NCBI RefSeq assembly: GCF_000519325.1
Contig: NZ_KI912613.1
Location: 4,996,171 to 5,060,170 of the forward strand
Direction: 5' to 3'
DNA: 64,000 bases
Origin: Patulibacter minatonensis DSM 18081
GTDB taxonomy: Bacteria; Actinomycetota; Thermoleophilia; Solirubrobacterales; Solirubrobacteraceae
The translations under genes and the position numbers were made by a program. The notes beneath the pieces are model-generated. The model saw only the letters and a list, made by a program, of their open reading frames with translations, did no database searches and had not been told where the DNA came from. Position 1 is the first letter of the stretch; each line of letters starts with the position of its first letter. Shown piece by piece: positions 1 through 7,809 of the stretch.

Positions 1-540
1 CTGATCCCGAGCGAGCGCGAGGCGCACACGACGAAGGTCGACCTCAAGCTCCCACCCGGCGTGATCCCGTTCTCCTACGGCGAGACCCCCGGCTGGAAGC
101 GGAAGCTGATCACCGCCCCCGACGGCGCGGTCGACCGGGTCGTCTGGACCGGGAAGCTGGCCGAGGACGGGTTCGCCGCGTTCCGCTTCCTGGCGAGCAC
201 CCCCGACAAGCCGACGACGCTGACCTGGAAGGCGATCCAGACCTACGACGAAGGACCGGTCGCACGCTGGATCGGCGCACCCGGATCCGAGAGCCCCGCC
301 CCGGTGACGAAGGTCGTCGCCGGCGCGCCGCGGCAGAACGCGGGCGGCGAGGGCACGGAGGACACGTCCGCCCCCGCGACGACGTCCGGGGCGGCGAGCG
401 CGAAGGCCCCCGTCGCAACGACGGCCACCGCCGGCGGATCGCCCGACGACACCGACTGGGTCGCCCGCGGCCTCGGGATCTCGGCGCTGCTCGTCGCGAT
501 CCTGGGCGTCGCCGTGCTGCGGCGAAGCGGGACGGCCTGA
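1..540 (+). CDS. YcnI-family (DUF1775) copper-associated membrane-anchored protein, 5' end missing
   Basis: The frame is open from base 1, so the signal peptide and the family's N-terminal His lie outside the window. What remains reads as the second half of a YcnI domain: an LIPSERE strand, a PGW turn (PGWKRKL), a WTGKL strand, an F-R-F-L-A strand and the closing TWKAIQTYDEGPVARWIG segment typical of DUF1775. An Ala/Thr-rich linker of about 60 residues follows, then a single hydrophobic helix (GISALLVAILGVAVL) with a short basic tail, as in cell-surface YcnI proteins. YcnI binds copper and usually sits with CopC/CopD genes; here the upstream side is not visible. Family assignment is by motif order; function is inferred from the family. 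Confidence 0.8.
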   Translation: MIPSEREAHTTKVDLKLPPGVIPFSYGETPGWKRKLITAPDGAVDRVVWTGKLAEDGFAAFRFLASTPDKPTTLTWKAIQTYDEGPVARWIGAPGSESPAPVTKVVAGAPRQNAGGEGTEDTSAPATTSGAASAKAPVATTATAGGSPDDTDWVARGLGISALLVAILGVAVLRRSGTA

Positions 541-871
541 GGCGCGTCGGCAGGAGGGGTCGCCGTCGGCGCGGCCCCGGCGCGGCCCCGGCGCGGCCCC
601 GGCGCGGCCCCGGCGCGGCCCCGGCGCGGCCCCGGCGCGGCCCCGGCGCGGCCCCGGCGCGGCCCCGGCGCGGCCGAAGCGTCCTCCCGTCGGACGCGGA
701 TGTCAAGCAGGACCGTCCATGCGTCGAACGGGCTCATCGGGCCGGGGGCCGGGGGTAGCCGACGGGCGACGCCGACCGGCGTCGTCCCCCGAAGGAAGGA
801 CCACCCGCATGTCCCCCACCCCGCACACCTGCACCGGCGGCCCGACCGCCGACCGGCGATAGGGGCGCACG
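541..871. other. Intergenic region with GC minisatellite
   Basis: No gene is supported in these 331 bases. The first half is an 11-bp tandem repeat (listed separately); the second half leads into the small membrane-protein gene at 872. The long open frames running through the repeat encode only low-complexity Arg/Pro/Ala and are artefacts of the base composition. Confidence 0.7.
569..675. repeat. 11-bp tandem repeat, about 9.7 copies
   Basis: The unit GCGCGGCCCCG starts at 569 and recurs every 11 bp (580, 591, 602, 613, 624, 635, 646, 657), with a partial copy at 668-675. The copies are identical. Each unit is G+C only, so the array should be strongly structured as single-stranded DNA or RNA. 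It lies just downstream of the YcnI-like gene. Confidence 0.95.
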
Positions 872-1024
872 ATGCTCTACGGACTCGTCGCCCTCCTCGT
901 CGTCGTCGCCCTGGTGCTCTTCCTCGCGAAGGTCGCCGTCGGCGGCGGCATCATCGGCATCGTCGCGCTGATCCTGCTCGTCTGGGTCGTGCTGAACGCG
1001 CGCCGCGCCGGACCGATCCGCTGA
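872..1024 (+). CDS. Small hydrophobic membrane protein, 50 aa
   Basis: ATG at 872 opens a 50-residue frame ending in TGA. The product is almost entirely hydrophobic: one helix (LYGLVALLVVVALVLFLAKVAV), a Gly-Gly-Gly turn, a second helix (IIGIVALILLVWVVL) and a basic tail (NARRAGPIR). That predicts a two-helix hairpin with its C terminus on the cytoplasmic side. A purine-rich AGGGGCG stretch precedes the start. I do not recognise a family. It stands alone between the minisatellite and a convergent LuxR gene. The clean hydrophobic pattern ending in Arg residues argues for a real gene rather than chance. Confidence 0.55.
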   Translation: MLYGLVALLVVVALVLFLAKVAVGGGIIGIVALILLVWVVLNARRAGPIR

Positions 1025-1091
1025 CCGCCGCGGACGGGACGGTCCGCCGCCCCGTCCGCCGCCCGATGGCGCCGGATCCGGACCACGTGTT

Positions 1092-1127
1092 CCGCGGTCA
1101 CCGATGGTCGCCCTCCGACCAACGTGG
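1092..1127. repeat. 36-bp direct repeat, copy 1
   Basis: A 36-bp segment beginning CCGCGGTCACCGATGG is repeated exactly at 1164-1199. Each copy contains a small hairpin, TGGTCG-CCCTC-CGACCA. The pair sits between the 3' ends of two convergent genes, so tandem transcription terminators are one reading and paired binding sites another. Confidence 0.9.
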
Positions 1128-1163
1128 CCCCCGACCCCGAGACCGACCGGCAGACCACCGGCC

Positions 1164-1199
1164 CCGCGGTCACCGATGGTCGCCCTCCGACCAACGTGG
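1164..1199. repeat. 36-bp direct repeat, copy 2
   Basis: Exact second copy of the 1092-1127 element, offset by 72 bp, about 37 bp from the stop codon of the LuxR gene on the other strand. It carries the same internal TGGTCG/CGACCA hairpin. Confidence 0.9.
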
Positions 1200-1235
1200 A
1201 CCCCGGAGCGACGCCCACCCCCGAGCTCGCCCCCG

Positions 1236-2360
1236 TCAGCGGTCGTCGGACCCCGACGAGGCCACGGGCGGCTCTCGCCGCGGTGGCTCCCACCCGGCGT
1301 CGATGCACGCGGAGATCGCCTGCGCCCGGTTGATCACGCCGAGCTTGCGGAGGATCCGCTTGACGTGCGACTTCGCGGTCCCGACGGTGATGCCGAGCTC
1401 GGCGGCCACCGACGCGTTCGAGTGCCCGTGGAGGACCAACCCGAGGATCTCGGCCTGCCGGACCGTCAGGCGGTCGTCGTCGTCGGACTCCCCCAGGGCG
1501 TTGCGCAGCGCGGGAGCGACGCGCGGGGCGACCGTCGCACTCCCGGCCTCCGGGAGATGCGTCAGCTCGACCGGCGCGCTGGTCAGCTCCCCGACGTCCC
1601 GGTCGACCGCCGCCAGACGCTCGAGGACGTGGTCGCGCTGGAGCCGCAGGCGGGCGAGCATCGCCGTCCGCTCGAACGTCGCGCCGACGCCGGCGGCGAA
1701 GAGGTCGAAGGCCTCGCGGTCGAGCGCGTCGACGTCCCGGCCGTCCGGCCCGTGGTCGACGACCAGCAGGCCGAGCTCCTCGTCGCCCGCCCGGACGACC
1801 CGGGCGATCGCGCGCTGCGGCGGGGCGGCCAGCAGCTCCCGCGGGGCGTCGTCCCCCGGGCAGTCGTCGGTCACCGCCGCGGTCCACGGCTCCCAGTCGC
1901 CGTCGTCGCGACGCGCCAGGGTCGCCCGCCGGAACCCGACGTGGCGGACGAGCTCCGCGCACAGCTCCTCGACGAGATGGTGGGGCGTCGGCGCGGCCCG
2001 CAGGACGTCGAGCGCGATCCGGCATCCCGTGACGCGCTGCGCCGTCCGCGCCCGATCGAACGCGAAGGCCTCGGTCGCCATCGCCCGGAGCGCGACGAGC
2101 GCGTCGCGGTGGGTGGCGGCGTCGCGATCCCCGGGGTCCCCGGTCCGGAGGCGCTCGAGGCAGTGGGCCGACAGCTCCTCCGCGAGCACGGCCGCCCCAC
2201 GTGCCCGCGGCACGGCCGGCGCCGGCCCCCCGCCGTGGTCGGGCAGCGCCTCCCGGAGCCGCTCGAGCCGGGCGTGCAGCTCGCGCTCGGGGCGCCCGTA
2301 GGCGGGACCGTGGAGCGGCGACGGGGCGATGCGGGCGACCCGTCCGTCCAGCAGCGTCAC
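1236..2360 (-). CDS. GAF-like/LuxR-type transcription regulator, second gene of a pair
   Basis: The GTG start at 2360 overlaps the stop of the preceding gene (GTGA), giving 374 aa and predicting translational coupling. The N-terminal 280 residues form an Ala/Arg/Leu-rich helical region followed by a GAF-like sensor segment (LVEELCAELVRHVGFRRATLARRDDG onward). The C-terminal 65 residues are a clear LuxR/GerE helix-turn-helix: LTVRQAEILGLVLHGHSN, then a recognition helix in TAKSHVKRILRKLG. There is no receiver domain, so input is probably a ligand or partner sensed by the GAF-like part. It matches the second gene of the pair at 50772-51899 in architecture and in its HTH (KSHVKR..LRK.G..NR..AIS). 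DNA-binding role is secure; ligand and targets are unknown. Confidence 0.85.
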   Translation of the reverse strand: MTLLDGRVARIAPSPLHGPAYGRPERELHARLERLREALPDHGGGPAPAVPRARGAAVLAEELSAHCLERLRTGDPGDRDAATHRDALVALRAMATEAFAFDRARTAQRVTGCRIALDVLRAAPTPHHLVEELCAELVRHVGFRRATLARRDDGDWEPWTAAVTDDCPGDDAPRELLAAPPQRAIARVVRAGDEELGLLVVDHGPDGRDVDALDREAFDLFAAGVGATFERTAMLARLRLQRDHVLERLAAVDRDVGELTSAPVELTHLPEAGSATVAPRVAPALRNALGESDDDDRLTVRQAEILGLVLHGHSNASVAAELGITVGTAKSHVKRILRKLGVINRAQAISACIDAGWEPPRREPPVASSGSDDR

Positions 2361-3532
2361 GGGCGGACGCGCCCCTGTTGGGCGATCGTCGTCTGCAGGA
2401 CCTGCGAGACCACCCCGGAGCGCGTGTTCACCCCGAGCTTCCGCATCACGTTCTTCACGTGCGACTTGACCGTGCTCTCCGCGATCACGAGCTCCGCCGC
2501 GATGTCCCGGTTGCTCGCGCCGGCCGCGAGGCAGGCGACGATCTCCCGCTCGCGGTCGGTGAGGGTCGCCGCCACCGGCGGGCCCGGGGCGACCGGTCCC
2601 CCGGACGGTGACGGGCCGGGGAACGCGACCGTGGGCTCGCGGAGCGCCAGGACCCGGCGCTCGGCCTGGCTGAACGCGTCGCGGACGTCGCGGCGCTGCA
2701 TCTCGACCCGCTGGGCGGCGACCGCGCTCTCGAAGACGAGCGCCAGGCCGTCGGCGAAGGCCCGGACGTTGTCGCGGTCCTCCGGCTCGAGCTCGCGCCC
2801 GCACGAGAACGCGTCGGCGTGCAGGAAGCCGATGACTCCCGTCGAGGTGATCAGCGGCGCGGCGACGTAGCCGCTGCACTGCGACACCTGCAGCATCGGC
2901 TGGGCGACCCGCTGCAGCGACGCCCGGTCGCGGATCAGCGTGGGCGTCCGCCGGTGGACGAGCTCGGCCTCGGGCATCGTCGAGGTCAGGGCGATCTCGG
3001 CCTGCAGCGAGTAGTCGCGGAAGGCCAGGTTCGTCGGGTGGCGCTCGTCGCTCTCGAAGTGCATCCGGCGCGGGACCCAGGTCGATCCGCGGAGGTGGGA
3101 GATCATCGCCCGGTCGAACGCGCCGGCGGCGCACAGCTCGCGCGGGACGCTCTCGACGAGCTGCCGGACCGTGGGGGCGCGCCGCAGCCGGTCGACGGCC
3201 TCGTGCACCCGCTCCAGCGCCCGGAAGCGGAGCCGCAGCTCGAAGCCCCGGAGCTCGGCCTGGGTGTCGAGCAGCTCGGTGAGGGCGGAGCACGCCGCGT
3301 CGAGGACCAGCGGCGTGGACGCCGGGTCGGCGAGCACGGCCAGCAGCTCGGCCTCGCTGGCGGCGATCCGTGCCGTGACGTCGGCGAGGAGCGCGCGGTC
3401 GACCGTCCCGCCGGGAACCGCCACGGCGGCAGCGGCGTCGGCGCACTCCCGCACGCGACCCACGACCCCGTCCCAGGACCCGGAGCGACGTGCCGACGCC
3501 GGGGCGGGCCGCCGATCGAGGTTCTGGTGCAT
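2357..3532 (-). CDS. GAF-domain LuxR-type transcription regulator, first gene of a pair
   Basis: ATG at 3532 gives 391 aa; a longer frame from 3622 would run into moeA, so the shorter start is preferred. Residues about 100-290 form a GAF-like domain (AGAFDRAMISHLRGSTWVPRRMHF ... CSGYVAAPLITSTGVIGFLHAD), followed by a coiled linker and a C-terminal LuxR HTH (LTDREREIVACLAAGASN, then TVKSHVKNVMRKLG). The stop overlaps the next regulator by 4 nt, so the two are probably made together and may heteromerise. The GAF segment closely parallels that of the gene at 49606 (same W-V-P-R and F-x-H-A-D signatures), indicating a duplicated two-gene cassette. Confidence 0.87.
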   Translation of the reverse strand: MHQNLDRRPAPASARRSGSWDGVVGRVRECADAAAAVAVPGGTVDRALLADVTARIAASEAELLAVLADPASTPLVLDAACSALTELLDTQAELRGFELRLRFRALERVHEAVDRLRRAPTVRQLVESVPRELCAAGAFDRAMISHLRGSTWVPRRMHFESDERHPTNLAFRDYSLQAEIALTSTMPEAELVHRRTPTLIRDRASLQRVAQPMLQVSQCSGYVAAPLITSTGVIGFLHADAFSCGRELEPEDRDNVRAFADGLALVFESAVAAQRVEMQRRDVRDAFSQAERRVLALREPTVAFPGPSPSGGPVAPGPPVAATLTDREREIVACLAAGASNRDIAAELVIAESTVKSHVKNVMRKLGVNTRSGVVSQVLQTTIAQQGRVRP

Positions 3533-3563
3533 GCGATCTTCTACGCGCGGGACACCGGGGGCG

Positions 3564-3586
3564 CAACCCCCGACTCCGGGGGGTTG
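3564..3586 (-). terminator. Inverted repeat between moeA and the LuxR pair
   Basis: CAACCCCC (3564-3571) and GGGGGTTG (3579-3586) are perfect arms with a 7-nt spacer. The element lies about 30 bp past the moeA stop and about 30 bp before the LuxR start, so it may terminate moeA transcription or act as an operator for the regulator pair. No T-run follows. Confidence 0.45.
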
Positions 3587-3614
3587 TATGACGCGACGAC
3601 CCCCGGCAGGGCCG

Positions 3615-4844
3615 TCAGGCACCGGGCAGACGCAGCACCGGCACGATCGTGCCCGCCCGGTGCTCCGGTCCCGGCGGCACGATCACCAGGGCGTCGCTGC
3701 CCGCCGGGGTCCGCAGCCGGTGGGAGTGCTGCAGCGCGGCGGGTCGGGCCACGAGGAGCGCGTCGTCGTCGACCGCGAGCCGGGCCCACAGCACCCGGTG
3801 CCGGTCCGGGGTCCCCCGCACGTCGACCGCGAGACGTGCATGCTCCGGCCCGGCCGGCGGAGCGCCGCGCATCGCCCGCACGATCGGGACCGCCAGCAGC
3901 ACCGCTCCGACGAGCGCGGCGGAGGGGTTGCCGGGCAGGCCGAGGACGGGGCGAGCGCCGGTCGGGCCGGGGAGCACGCCGAGGGCGGTCGGCGCGCCGG
4001 GCTTCATGCGGACGCCCGCGACGATCTCCCGCACCCCGACGGCAGCGAAGGCGCGACGGACGTGGTCGTGCCGCCCGACCGAGAGACCGCCGCAGGCGAC
4101 GACCAGGTCGCCGGCTGCCGACCGCAGGGCCTCGAGCGTCGCGTCCGGGTCGTCGCCGACGTGCGCGACGTCGACCGGGCCGCACCCCGCGGCCGCGAGC
4201 AGCGCAGGCAGCGCCGTGCCGTGCACGTCGTGGACCCCGCCCGGCGGCAGCGGGCGGCCGGTCGGCGTGACCTCGTCGCCGGTGACGAGCACCGAGACCG
4301 TCGGGGGCCGGCGCACGGCGACGGTCGCGATGCCGAGGCCGGCGAGGAGCGCGGCGCGGCCCGGGTGCAGGCGGTCGCCGCACCGGACGACCACGTCGCC
4401 GCGGGCGACGTCCTCCCCCGCACGCCGGACGTCGTTCCCGGCCGCCACGGGTCGCCGCAGGACGACCGCGGCGTCCGACTCCTCCGCGTCCTCGACCCGC
4501 ACCACCGCGTCCGCGCCGCCGGAGATCCGGGCGCCGGTGCTGATGCGCAGCGCCTGCCCGGCGCCGATCGTGCCGGTCGCCGGACGACCGGCACGGGCCT
4601 CGTCGACGAGGGCCAGGACGACGGGCGCGCCGTCGCCGGCCGCAGCGGTGTCGGCGGCCCGTACCGCGTAGCCGTCCATCGCCGAGCCGTCGAACCCGGG
4701 CAGCGACACCGGCGCGACGACGTCCGCGGCGGCCACGCGACCGGTGGCGGCGACGCAGGCGACGTGCTCCACCCCCGTCGGTGCCGCGGTACCCGCCGCG
4801 ACGGCGGCGGCGACCGCGTCGGGGAGGGATGCCGGGGCCCTCAT
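3615..4844 (-). CDS. moeA: Molybdopterin molybdotransferase MoeA
   Basis: 409 aa, the usual MoeA length. MoeA inserts molybdate into adenylylated molybdopterin to complete the molybdenum cofactor in the cytoplasm. Diagnostic motifs are in order: LPGFDGSAMDGYAVR (residues 48-62), TGAR (about 103-106), GDEVTPTG in the MoCF_biosynth domain (189-196), the GGLSVGRHDHV loop (252-262) and LPGNPSAAL (303-311), followed by the C-terminal MoeA domain. ATG at 4844 begins at the expected family start. No other moa/mog gene is adjacent, so it stands alone. A molybdoenzyme elsewhere in the genome is implied; none is in this window. Confidence 0.95.
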   Translation of the reverse strand: MRAPASLPDAVAAAVAAGTAAPTGVEHVACVAATGRVAAADVVAPVSLPGFDGSAMDGYAVRAADTAAAGDGAPVVLALVDEARAGRPATGTIGAGQALRISTGARISGGADAVVRVEDAEESDAAVVLRRPVAAGNDVRRAGEDVARGDVVVRCGDRLHPGRAALLAGLGIATVAVRRPPTVSVLVTGDEVTPTGRPLPPGGVHDVHGTALPALLAAAGCGPVDVAHVGDDPDATLEALRSAAGDLVVACGGLSVGRHDHVRRAFAAVGVREIVAGVRMKPGAPTALGVLPGPTGARPVLGLPGNPSAALVGAVLLAVPIVRAMRGAPPAGPEHARLAVDVRGTPDRHRVLWARLAVDDDALLVARPAALQHSHRLRTPAGSDALVIVPPGPEHRAGTIVPVLRLPGA

Positions 4845-4937
4845 GGGCGAGGACCCGCGGGCGGGACTGCGGTCGTGCCGGGCACGCCCGCAGTGTCCCA
4901 GGTGCCGACGCTCTGGACCGACCGCCGGCGGACCGGA

Positions 4938-6410
4938 TCAGCCGGCGGCCGGCGGGTCCAGGTAGACGGTCTGGAGCGCCTGGTAGTGCGCCAGGCCCTC
5001 GGGACCGAGCTCGCGGCCGAGGCCCGAGGACTTCACGCCGCCGAACGGCGCCGCCGGGTCGTTGACGTAGTGGTTGATGCCGATCGACCCGGTCTGCACG
5101 CGACGGGCGACGGCGAGGCCCCGCTCCTGGTCCTGCGTCCAGACGGTGCCGCCGAGGCCGTACTCGGTGCCGTTGGCGATCGCGATGGCGTCGTCCTCGT
5201 CGTCGTACTGGATGACGGAGAGGACCGGCCCGAAGATCTCCTCCTGGGCGATCGCGGAGTTGCGGTCGACGTCCGCGAAGATCGTCGGCTGGACGAAGTA
5301 GCCGTCGAGGCCGTCGGGGCGGCCGCCGCCGGCGGCGACGCGTGCGCCCTCGTCCTTGCCCTTCTGGATGTAGCCCTCGACGCGCTCGCGCTGGACCTGG
5401 GAGACGAGCGGCCCGATCTGCGTGCCGTCGTCGAGCGGGTTGCCGATCGTGACGCCGTTGGCGAGCGCCGACAGCGTCTCGACGACGTCGTCGTAGCGGC
5501 TCTTCGGCGCGAGGATGCGGCTGTTGAGCCAGCAGGTCTGCCCGTTGTTGATGAGCATGGAGCCGAACAGGGCCTCCATGTTGCCCACGAGGTCCGCGTC
5601 GTCGAGGACGATCGCGGCCGACTTGCCGCCGAGCTCGAGCGTCACGGGACGGAGCAGGCGGCCGCAGACCTCGCCGATCTTCCGGCCGGCGGCGGTCGAG
5701 CCGGTGAAGGAGACCTTGTCGATGCCCGGGTGCTGCACGAGGTACGCGCCGACCTCGCGGCCACCCTGGACGATGTTGATGACGCCGGCGGGCACGCCCG
5801 CGGCCTCCGCGGCCTCCGCGATCGTGTAGGCGTCGAGGGTCGTCTCGGGGGACGGCTTCAGGACCACGGTGCAGCCGGCGGCCAGGAGCGGGGCGAGCTT
5901 GAGGAACGTGATCGCCTGCGGGAAGTTCCACGGCACGATCGCGCCGACGACGCCGATCGGGGTGCGGCGGACGATCGAGGTGCCGCCGAGCAGGCCCGGG
6001 CGGCGCTCCTCGACGTCCTGCTTCGTCGCGAGGTCCGCGTAGTAGCGGAGGACCATCCCCGGGAACGGGCCCTCGAAGGCGCGGGAGATCGCGACGGGCA
6101 TGCCGTTCTGCGACGAGGTCCGCAGCGCGGAGTCCTCGGCGCGCGCGTCCATCGCGTCGGCGAGCTTGTTCAGGGTCTCCTGGCGCTGCTCGGCCGACCA
6201 GCGCGACCAGCCGGACGGGTCGTCGAACGCGCGGCGCGCGGCGGTGACGGCGACGTCGATGTCCTGCTCGGTGCCGTCCGGCACCGAGCCGATCTGCTGC
6301 AGCGTCGACGGCGACGTGATCGTGATCCGCTCGGACCCCGTCGGCGGCACCCACTCCCCCCCGATGTAGAGGGTGTCGTAGGTGACTTCCAGCTCGGCGA
6401 CGGTGCTCAT
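4938..6410 (-). CDS. NAD(P)-dependent aldehyde dehydrogenase
   Basis: 490 aa. It oxidises an aldehyde to the acid with NAD(P)+. ATG at 6410 follows a good GGAGAA ribosome site; longer in-frame readings lack domain homology. Visible motifs are PWNFP (residues 160-164, coenzyme pocket), FTGSTAAGRKIG (235-246), catalytic Glu259 in LELGGKS, and nucleophile Cys293 in NNGQTCWLNSRI, followed by EEIFGPVLSV and the C-terminal GGVKSSGLGRELG. The Trp after Cys293 and the overall pattern resemble the broad group of aliphatic/aromatic aldehyde dehydrogenases often found with terpene and alkanol degradation. It is monocistronic, so it could supply the acid-forming step for the distant P450/aromatic locus, but that is only inference. 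Confidence 0.93.
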   Translation of the reverse strand: MSTVAELEVTYDTLYIGGEWVPPTGSERITITSPSTLQQIGSVPDGTEQDIDVAVTAARRAFDDPSGWSRWSAEQRQETLNKLADAMDARAEDSALRTSSQNGMPVAISRAFEGPFPGMVLRYYADLATKQDVEERRPGLLGGTSIVRRTPIGVVGAIVPWNFPQAITFLKLAPLLAAGCTVVLKPSPETTLDAYTIAEAAEAAGVPAGVINIVQGGREVGAYLVQHPGIDKVSFTGSTAAGRKIGEVCGRLLRPVTLELGGKSAAIVLDDADLVGNMEALFGSMLINNGQTCWLNSRILAPKSRYDDVVETLSALANGVTIGNPLDDGTQIGPLVSQVQRERVEGYIQKGKDEGARVAAGGGRPDGLDGYFVQPTIFADVDRNSAIAQEEIFGPVLSVIQYDDEDDAIAIANGTEYGLGGTVWTQDQERGLAVARRVQTGSIGINHYVNDPAAPFGGVKSSGLGRELGPEGLAHYQALQTVYLDPPAAG

Positions 6411-6722
6411 GTGTTCTCCTCGGTCTTCTCGGACGCTCGGACGGCAGGGCGATGCGGGCGGAGACCCGCATGTCGTGAGCTTCCCATCACACGACCTCCG
6501 CGTGGGAGGGGCGCCCGGCATCGCTGTGGGGATGGACAGGGGCGCGTTCCGTGTCCGGTGGGACCGTCCCGGATGGCGGGATGCCGGGCGGGTCCGACCC
6601 GTCGCGGCCGCCGGACCCGGTGCTCGTCGACGTCGCCGGAGCACCACGCGGTCGTCGCCGTCGAACCTGACCGACGTCCTGTCGCGGAATGCGGACCCCG
6701 GTGTCCCACGCCCGCGCGGTGC
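6411..6722. other. Intergenic region upstream of the aldehyde dehydrogenase
   Basis: No gene is supported in these 312 bases. The notable element is a perfect inverted repeat, ATGCGGG (6452-6458) and CCCGCAT (6465-6471) with a 6-nt spacer, centred about 50 bp upstream of the aldehyde dehydrogenase start. It is a candidate operator for that gene. Confidence 0.6.
6452..6471. promoter_or_regulatory. Inverted repeat, candidate operator of the aldehyde dehydrogenase gene
   Basis: ATGCGGG-N6-CCCGCAT, perfect 7-bp arms, 42-61 bp upstream of the start codon at 6410. Placement fits an operator or an mRNA leader hairpin. No regulator gene is adjacent. Confidence 0.4.
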
Positions 6723-7076
6723 CTACGCCCGGCCGGTTCCCGACGACGACGTCGCACCCGGCCGCTTCGGCAGCACGACGTGCTCGAGCATCCCGTCGCG
6801 CCGCGCCTGGGCGATCAGCTCCGGCGACGCCTGTCCCGGCCACATCCCGTACCGCTCGAGGAACTCCCGCGACTCGGACTCCTTGTGGCGGTCGACGTCC
6901 CCGGCGAAGCCGACGCGCTGGATGTAGTTGACCAGCACGATCCCGCCTCCACCGCCGGCAAGGAGCCCGGCGGCCTCCATGCCCGCGGCATCGTGGCGCA
7001 CGATCAGGAGCACGACGCAGACCGCGAAGATCGTGGCCGGCAACCAGAAGCGGATGATCCTCTCGAACGTGAACAC
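6723..7076 (-). CDS. Two-helix membrane protein of unknown function, 117 aa
   Basis: I chose the GTG at 7076 because an AGGAG ribosome site lies 8 nt upstream and the protein then begins directly with its first membrane helix. Residues about 9-27 (FWLPATIFAVCVVLLIV) and 33-52 (GLLAGGGGGIVLVNYI) are hydrophobic; the rest is a charged cytoplasmic tail (DVDRHKESESREFLERYGMWPG) ending in low-complexity Ser/Gly. No family is recognised. Its neighbours on both sides are separated by promoter-sized gaps, so it is probably monocistronic. Confidence 0.65.
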   Translation of the reverse strand: MFTFERIIRFWLPATIFAVCVVLLIVRHDAAGMEAAGLLAGGGGGIVLVNYIQRVGFAGDVDRHKESESREFLERYGMWPGQASPELIAQARRDGMLEHVVLPKRPGATSSSGTGRA

Positions 7077-7198
7077 GTGCTGCTCCTCGACGGGTGCGGA
7101 CGGCCCGGGCGGGGCGGTCCCTGCACCCATCATCCCAGCCCCGGGCGCGGTCGTCCGGTGGGAAAACCCACCAGCGCCGAGCCGGTGCTCCGCCCGGG

Positions 7199-7564
7199 TC
7201 AGTCGTCGCCGCCGGCGCGCAGCGCGAGCAGGAACAGCGGGAGCTGCAGCGGCAGGCGGGCGACGAGGGTCCGCTGTCCGCCGGGGAGCTTCGGGAAGCG
7301 CTCGGGGTGCAGCGCCATCTCGACGTTCGCCGGGAACACGCCGACGATGGTGGCCGCCGCGAGCCGCCGGCCGAACCGGCGGGTGCGCGGGTGCATCGTC
7401 GAGACGCCCGCGACGAGCTCGACGGCCCCGCTGAGCAGGATCAGCTCGCGGTGGGCGGGCAGGTACGACGGCATCGCCGGGGCGAAGACCTTCGGGGCGG
7501 CGAGGTGCAGGACGCCCATGCCGGCCATGAACGGCCCGAACGCGCGACGCGGGGAGAGCTTCAT
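7199..7564 (-). CDS. DoxX-like small membrane protein
   Basis: About 121 aa from ATG at 7564 (a GTG at 7573 would add three residues; neither has a clear ribosome site). The pattern is that of the DoxX/DUF4267-like four-helix family: an N-terminal FGPFMAGMGVLHLAAPKVFAPAMP, then ELILLSGAVELVAGVSTM, AAATIVGVFPANVEMAL and a last helix LPLQLPLFLLALRAG. Members are integral membrane proteins of mostly unknown biochemical role, some linked to redox stress. The gene stands alone. Confidence 0.7.
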   Translation of the reverse strand: MKLSPRRAFGPFMAGMGVLHLAAPKVFAPAMPSYLPAHRELILLSGAVELVAGVSTMHPRTRRFGRRLAAATIVGVFPANVEMALHPERFPKLPGGQRTLVARLPLQLPLFLLALRAGGDD

Positions 7565-7763
7565 GCGGGGCACGCTCGCAGAACCGACCCCACAACGCCG
7601 AACGCCCCCGGACGGATCCGGAGGCGCTCGACGGCGTGTGTGTGGTGGGCGGAGGCCGTCCCGGGCCTCCGACCGTTGTTGTCCCGTCCTGGTGCCAGGA
7701 GCACTCGGACTCCACGACCGTAGCGCGCCCGGCCGGAAGTTCCAAGGGCCCTGGACAGGTCTT

Positions 7764-7783
7764 ACGTGACGCTGACGTCACGT
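7764..7783. promoter_or_regulatory. Perfect inverted repeat ACGTGACG-N4-CGTCACGT
   Basis: 8-bp perfect arms separated by CTGA. The site is 26 bp beyond the stop of the His-rich gene and 180 bp upstream of the DoxX-like gene. With no T-run it looks more like a protein-binding palindrome than a terminator. Confidence 0.5.
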
Positions 7784-7809
7784 TGAGGCTTCGCGACCGG
7801 TCGGAGAGG

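Noticed and set aside
541-871. Possible CRISPR-like array at the tandem repeat
   Set aside because: The 11-bp units are directly adjacent with no spacers and no cas genes are near.
700-2870. Long + strand open frames of 533 and 588 codons over the first LuxR pair
   Set aside because: Composition is Arg/Ser/Pro-rich without any domain, and the opposite strand carries two clear regulators.
3533-3622. N-terminal extension of the first LuxR gene to 3622
   Set aside because: It would overlap the end of moeA and adds a low-complexity segment; the ATG at 3532 gives the usual domain layout.
3171-7769. A 1532-codon open frame on the + strand
   Set aside because: It runs antisense through moeA, the aldehyde dehydrogenase and others, and encodes low-complexity Arg/Gly/Pro. 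It is a by-product of high G+C content.
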